From Candidatus Rokuibacteriota bacterium (GTDB lineage Bacteria; Methylomirabilota; Methylomirabilia; Rokubacteriales; CSP1-6), in NCBI GenBank assembly GCA_016201645.1, contig JACQCL010000085.1, positions 1-6,057 on the forward strand: 6,057 nucleotides of DNA, given 5' to 3'. Made by a program: the position numbers and the translations under genes. Of this stretch, positions 3,888-6,057 are shown one piece after another. Below the pieces are notes generated by a model. The model ran no database searches and had not been told where the DNA came from. It saw nothing but the letters and a program-made list of their open reading frames with translations. The stretch's first letter is position 1. Each line of letters starts with the position of its first letter.

Positions 3888-5618
3888 TTAGAACGTCCCG
3901 CCGCCGCCTCCGCCACCACCGCCCCCCGAAGAACCCCCGGAGAAGCCGCTCCCGCCGCCTCCCCACGTGGAACCGCCGCGCCCGCGGCCGGCGGTCAGCC
4001 AGGCTTCCTGAGCATTCCGGTCAAAGGCCCGCACGCTCCGCCAAAATCCAGAAACCGTGAAGGGCTCTTTCGACTCGTACCAAGCCGGGGCGCTGACCGC
4101 AATCCCCTCGAAGTTCGATATCCAGGCCTCGTCCACCCCCAGCGCGATGGCATAGGGGAGCCACTTGTGAAGCGTCTCGGGAGGGAGCCGCTGCAGCCGA
4201 TCCTTCTCGGCACGCTCCAGGAACTCCTGAAACCCACGGACCTGGAGCTTGGCCCGCGCCCCGCGAAAAGTTTTCCGGGGCATGACCCGGGCAAAGGCCA
4301 GCACGATCAGGGCCGACAGAGCCAGGGCGAGGAGCATGGACAGGGAGAGTGAGTCCCCGGGGAATCCGCCCCCCCACGTGGACCAGAGAGCCAGCGGCGC
4401 CGCGAGGAGAAGACCGCCGATGGTGGACCAGAAGCGCCGGACCGACTGGGGTGAGGCGAGAAAGTACTTCTTCTCAACCAGGTCCCGGTAGATCTGATCG
4501 CGGATGGGAGGGAAGATCGCCTTTGAGTCCCGCCTGACCTCGGAGAGGAGCTTCGTGTTCGTCACCCCGCCCGCGCCGAAGACCTGGGCGAGCACGATCA
4601 CCTCGAAGGGCGCGATGTCGGGCTCCCCCAGCCACGGCTTGGGGAGCGTGAAGAGGTAATCGGGCTCCCCCAAGAGCGCGGTCGCCGGGACCTGCTTGAT
4701 GTGAAGGTGCCCGCGCACCGCGAGGTCCACCACGGTCGCCACGACGTCGCGGGGGTGGACGGTCTCATCCACCAGAGTCCCCGCCTCGCCCGGCCTGAGC
4801 GCGGCAGGAGGCTCGTACTCGACCTTCACGGACTCTCCGCTCAGAGGGTCGCGGCCGAGGCGGCCCCACGCGAGGAAACATCCTGCGAAGACTAGGAGGG
4901 GGAGTATGAACCAGCGCTGGTCCGAGAGAAACCAGCCGAGCCGCTGTGCCCGTGACGGGAAGCGAACGTGCCCGGTCGGCCACCCCACCACCACGGTCAA
5001 CCCTTCCCGGATCCCCAGGGGGCGCGCCGTCCGGAAGACCAGGAAGTTTTCTGCCCGGTCCAACGTGTAATCCTTTCCCGCCGCGCCAAACGGCCCCGTG
5101 AAGGCCAGTGTGCGCACGGACTCCGCGGGCACGCTCTTCGGCAGTCCCACGATGGCCTCGGCCTCGCGGATCGGCACAGCCCATTCGTTCCCCGTGACGT
5201 TCCAGTACAACTCGTCGTGGTCGTCGAGCGCCAGGAGGCCCCGGTACACGGTATAGATGATGGTGACGGTCCGCGCGGCGGCCTGGGCCCCCGGCACCCA
5301 CGCCTTGATCTTGACGTATCGCCCCGGGTAGGAGACCTCCGTCCTCAGCGGGCCCCCACGATCGTCCAGAACCTGGATGCCGTCTACCCGGAGGTCATAG
5401 CTGAAACCGTATCGCTCGTAGCGAATGGGGATGGTGCGGTAGATTCCCTGGTGGCTCCCCCTGAAGTCGAAGATGATAGTTTCCTGGACCCCGAGGCTCG
5501 AGTCCGGGTTCACCTGGAAGGACGCCTTGAAGGACTGAATCGAGTAGGAGCCGGGCTGGGCTCCGGCGGGCGCAACAAGGAAGAGAAGGAGGAGGACCGA
5601 GGACGCGAGCCGGCCCAT
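3888..5618 (-). CDS. DUF2207-family membrane protein with glycine-rich C-terminus
   Basis: A 576-residue envelope protein of the DUF2207 (predicted membrane protein) family; molecular function unknown. Start ATG (complement 5616-5618) was chosen because the signal peptide MGRLASSVLLLLFLVAPAGA (residues 1-20) begins there; the frame is open further upstream but encodes nothing recognisable. An N-terminal beta-rich extracytoplasmic domain (about 22-215) holds family features such as GIYRTIPIRY, the LYWNVTGNEW segment and VGWPTG. Transmembrane helices lie at about 236-253, 397-415 and 423-444. A soluble segment between the first two includes HPRDVVATVVDLAVRGHL. After the last come MPRKTFRGARAK, GFQEFLERAEKDRL and LPYAIALGV, all family hallmarks. 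The tail ends in an SGGSS-polyGly-TF run, also typical. No strong ribosome site precedes this start. It lies 199 bases downstream of lemA on the same strand, a recurrent pairing. The stop is TAA. Confidence 0.92.
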   Translation of the reverse strand: MGRLASSVLLLLFLVAPAGAQPGSYSIQSFKASFQVNPDSSLGVQETIIFDFRGSHQGIYRTIPIRYERYGFSYDLRVDGIQVLDDRGGPLRTEVSYPGRYVKIKAWVPGAQAAARTVTIIYTVYRGLLALDDHDELYWNVTGNEWAVPIREAEAIVGLPKSVPAESVRTLAFTGPFGAAGKDYTLDRAENFLVFRTARPLGIREGLTVVVGWPTGHVRFPSRAQRLGWFLSDQRWFILPLLVFAGCFLAWGRLGRDPLSGESVKVEYEPPAALRPGEAGTLVDETVHPRDVVATVVDLAVRGHLHIKQVPATALLGEPDYLFTLPKPWLGEPDIAPFEVIVLAQVFGAGGVTNTKLLSEVRRDSKAIFPPIRDQIYRDLVEKKYFLASPQSVRRFWSTIGGLLLAAPLALWSTWGGGFPGDSLSLSMLLALALSALIVLAFARVMPRKTFRGARAKLQVRGFQEFLERAEKDRLQRLPPETLHKWLPYAIALGVDEAWISNFEGIAVSAPAWYESKEPFTVSGFWRSVRAFDRNAQEAWLTAGRGRGGSTWGGGGSGFSGGSSGGGGGGGGGGTF

Positions 5619-5817
5619 GCGGGCCCGGCTCGTGGGCTCCCAACGAATTGAACCTAAGCCCCGCGCGGCGTCGGAACCTGGCGGGCCAAATAACGAGCGG
5701 GGTACCCATCGAAGATGGGTCCAGGCCGGAGGGAGGAGCCAACCGGAGCGTACGCGGTTGTACGTGAGGATTGGCAACGACCGAGAACGCCGTATGGCGA
5801 AGTTAGTTGGACCGCCA
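5619..5817 (-). other. lemA-DUF2207 intergenic region with a hairpin
   Basis: These 199 bases separate the two co-oriented genes, long for an operon gap. On the minus strand ACCCATC-TTC-GATGGGT (positions 5720-5704) forms a perfect 7-bp stem. A short CGCC/GGCG hairpin follows the lemA stop, and CGTAC (5749-5753) pairs with GTACG (5760-5764). No clear promoter, strong intrinsic terminator, tRNA or known riboswitch was recognised. The hairpins could uncouple expression of the two genes. Confidence 0.4.
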
Positions 5818-6057
5818 CTAGGTGCCGAATGAGACACGCGGGACTTGACGCTCCTCCGGTCGGTCCAGCTCGAAAAACTCCCGCTTCTTGAACTGGAAGG
5901 TGCTCGCCACGAAATTCGACGGGAAGCTGTCGATCGCCGTGTTCAGGTCGCGCACCACCGCGTTGTAGTAGCGGCGGGCATTCTGCACGGCCTCCTCGAT
6001 TTCGGCGAGGTTCGACTGGAGCTGCTGGAAGTTCTGGTTGGCCTTCAGCTCCGGATA
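5818..6057 (-). CDS. lemA: LemA family protein, C-terminal part (start outside window)
   Basis: The last 79 residues of a LemA protein run in from the right edge and stop at TAG (complement 5818-5820). The sequence YPELKANQNF, QLQSNLAEIEEAVQ, NARRYYNAVVRDLN and SFPSNFVASTF matches the highly conserved end of the LemA helical bundle, a protein anchored by one N-terminal transmembrane helix. The tail FKKREFFELDRPEERQVPRVSF is also characteristic. The role of LemA proteins in bacteria is not well defined. The neighbouring DUF2207 gene on the same strand is a recurrent partner, so a shared envelope function is inferred. Nothing looks truncated apart from the window edge. Confidence 0.96.
   Translation of the reverse strand, partial: YPELKANQNFQQLQSNLAEIEEAVQNARRYYNAVVRDLNTAIDSFPSNFVASTFQFKKREFFELDRPEERQVPRVSFGT

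Noticed and set aside
5641..5654. tRNA-like T-loop GGTTCAATTC on the minus strand
   Set aside because: The flanking bases do not form the 5-bp T stem and no anticodon or acceptor arms fit around it.
5619..5837. Upstream start of the DUF2207 gene overlapping lemA
   Set aside because: The 73 extra residues include no family sequence and precede a clear signal peptide; the frame overlaps the lemA stop only by chance.

Overview
The window is a GC-rich bacterial chromosome segment with short intergenic gaps. It carries LemA/DUF2207, HIT, GGDEF and trypsin-like protease genes. No rRNA, tRNA, CRISPR array, integrase or transposase is visible. The protein flavour and base composition suggest an uncultured GC-rich lineage such as Rokubacteria/Methylomirabilota or a deltaproteobacterial group. 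No taxonomic marker is present, so this is only an impression.

Layout: (1) 2-457 (+) is the C-terminal part of a GGDEF diguanylate cyclase with an intact I-site. (2) 458-772 is a gene-free stretch with a GC-rich hairpin, an almost textbook sigma-54 (-24/-12) promoter at 613-628 and a 134-base leader. (3) 773-1501 (+) encodes a secreted protein built mainly of sixteen DQASR repeats in two blocks of eight, closed by a perfect intrinsic terminator at 1525-1562. (4) 1592-3229 (+) encodes an envelope trypsin-like serine protease joined through one transmembrane helix to a rhodanese domain. This rhodanese is interrupted by an in-frame TGA exactly where relatives have the second cysteine of a YCxC active-site loop. 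The frame continues through the rest of a normal rhodanese, and a SECIS-like hairpin starts right after the TGA, so the gene is read here as a selenoprotein. (5) 3289-3624 (-) is a HIT-family hydrolase. (6) 3688-3807 (+) is a 39-residue zinc-finger microprotein divergent from the HIT gene. (7) 3818-3882 holds three consecutive hairpins between convergent genes. (8) 3888-5618 (-) is a DUF2207 membrane protein with a glycine-rich tail, preceded by (9) 5818-6057 (-), the C-terminal end of LemA. These two form a common gene pair.

The most notable points are the probable selenocysteine in the protease-rhodanese fusion and the unfamiliar DQASR-repeat exported protein under a probable sigma-54 promoter. 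The genes do not form one obvious pathway. The DQASR gene, the protease-rhodanese and the LemA/DUF2207 pair all act in or across the cell envelope.
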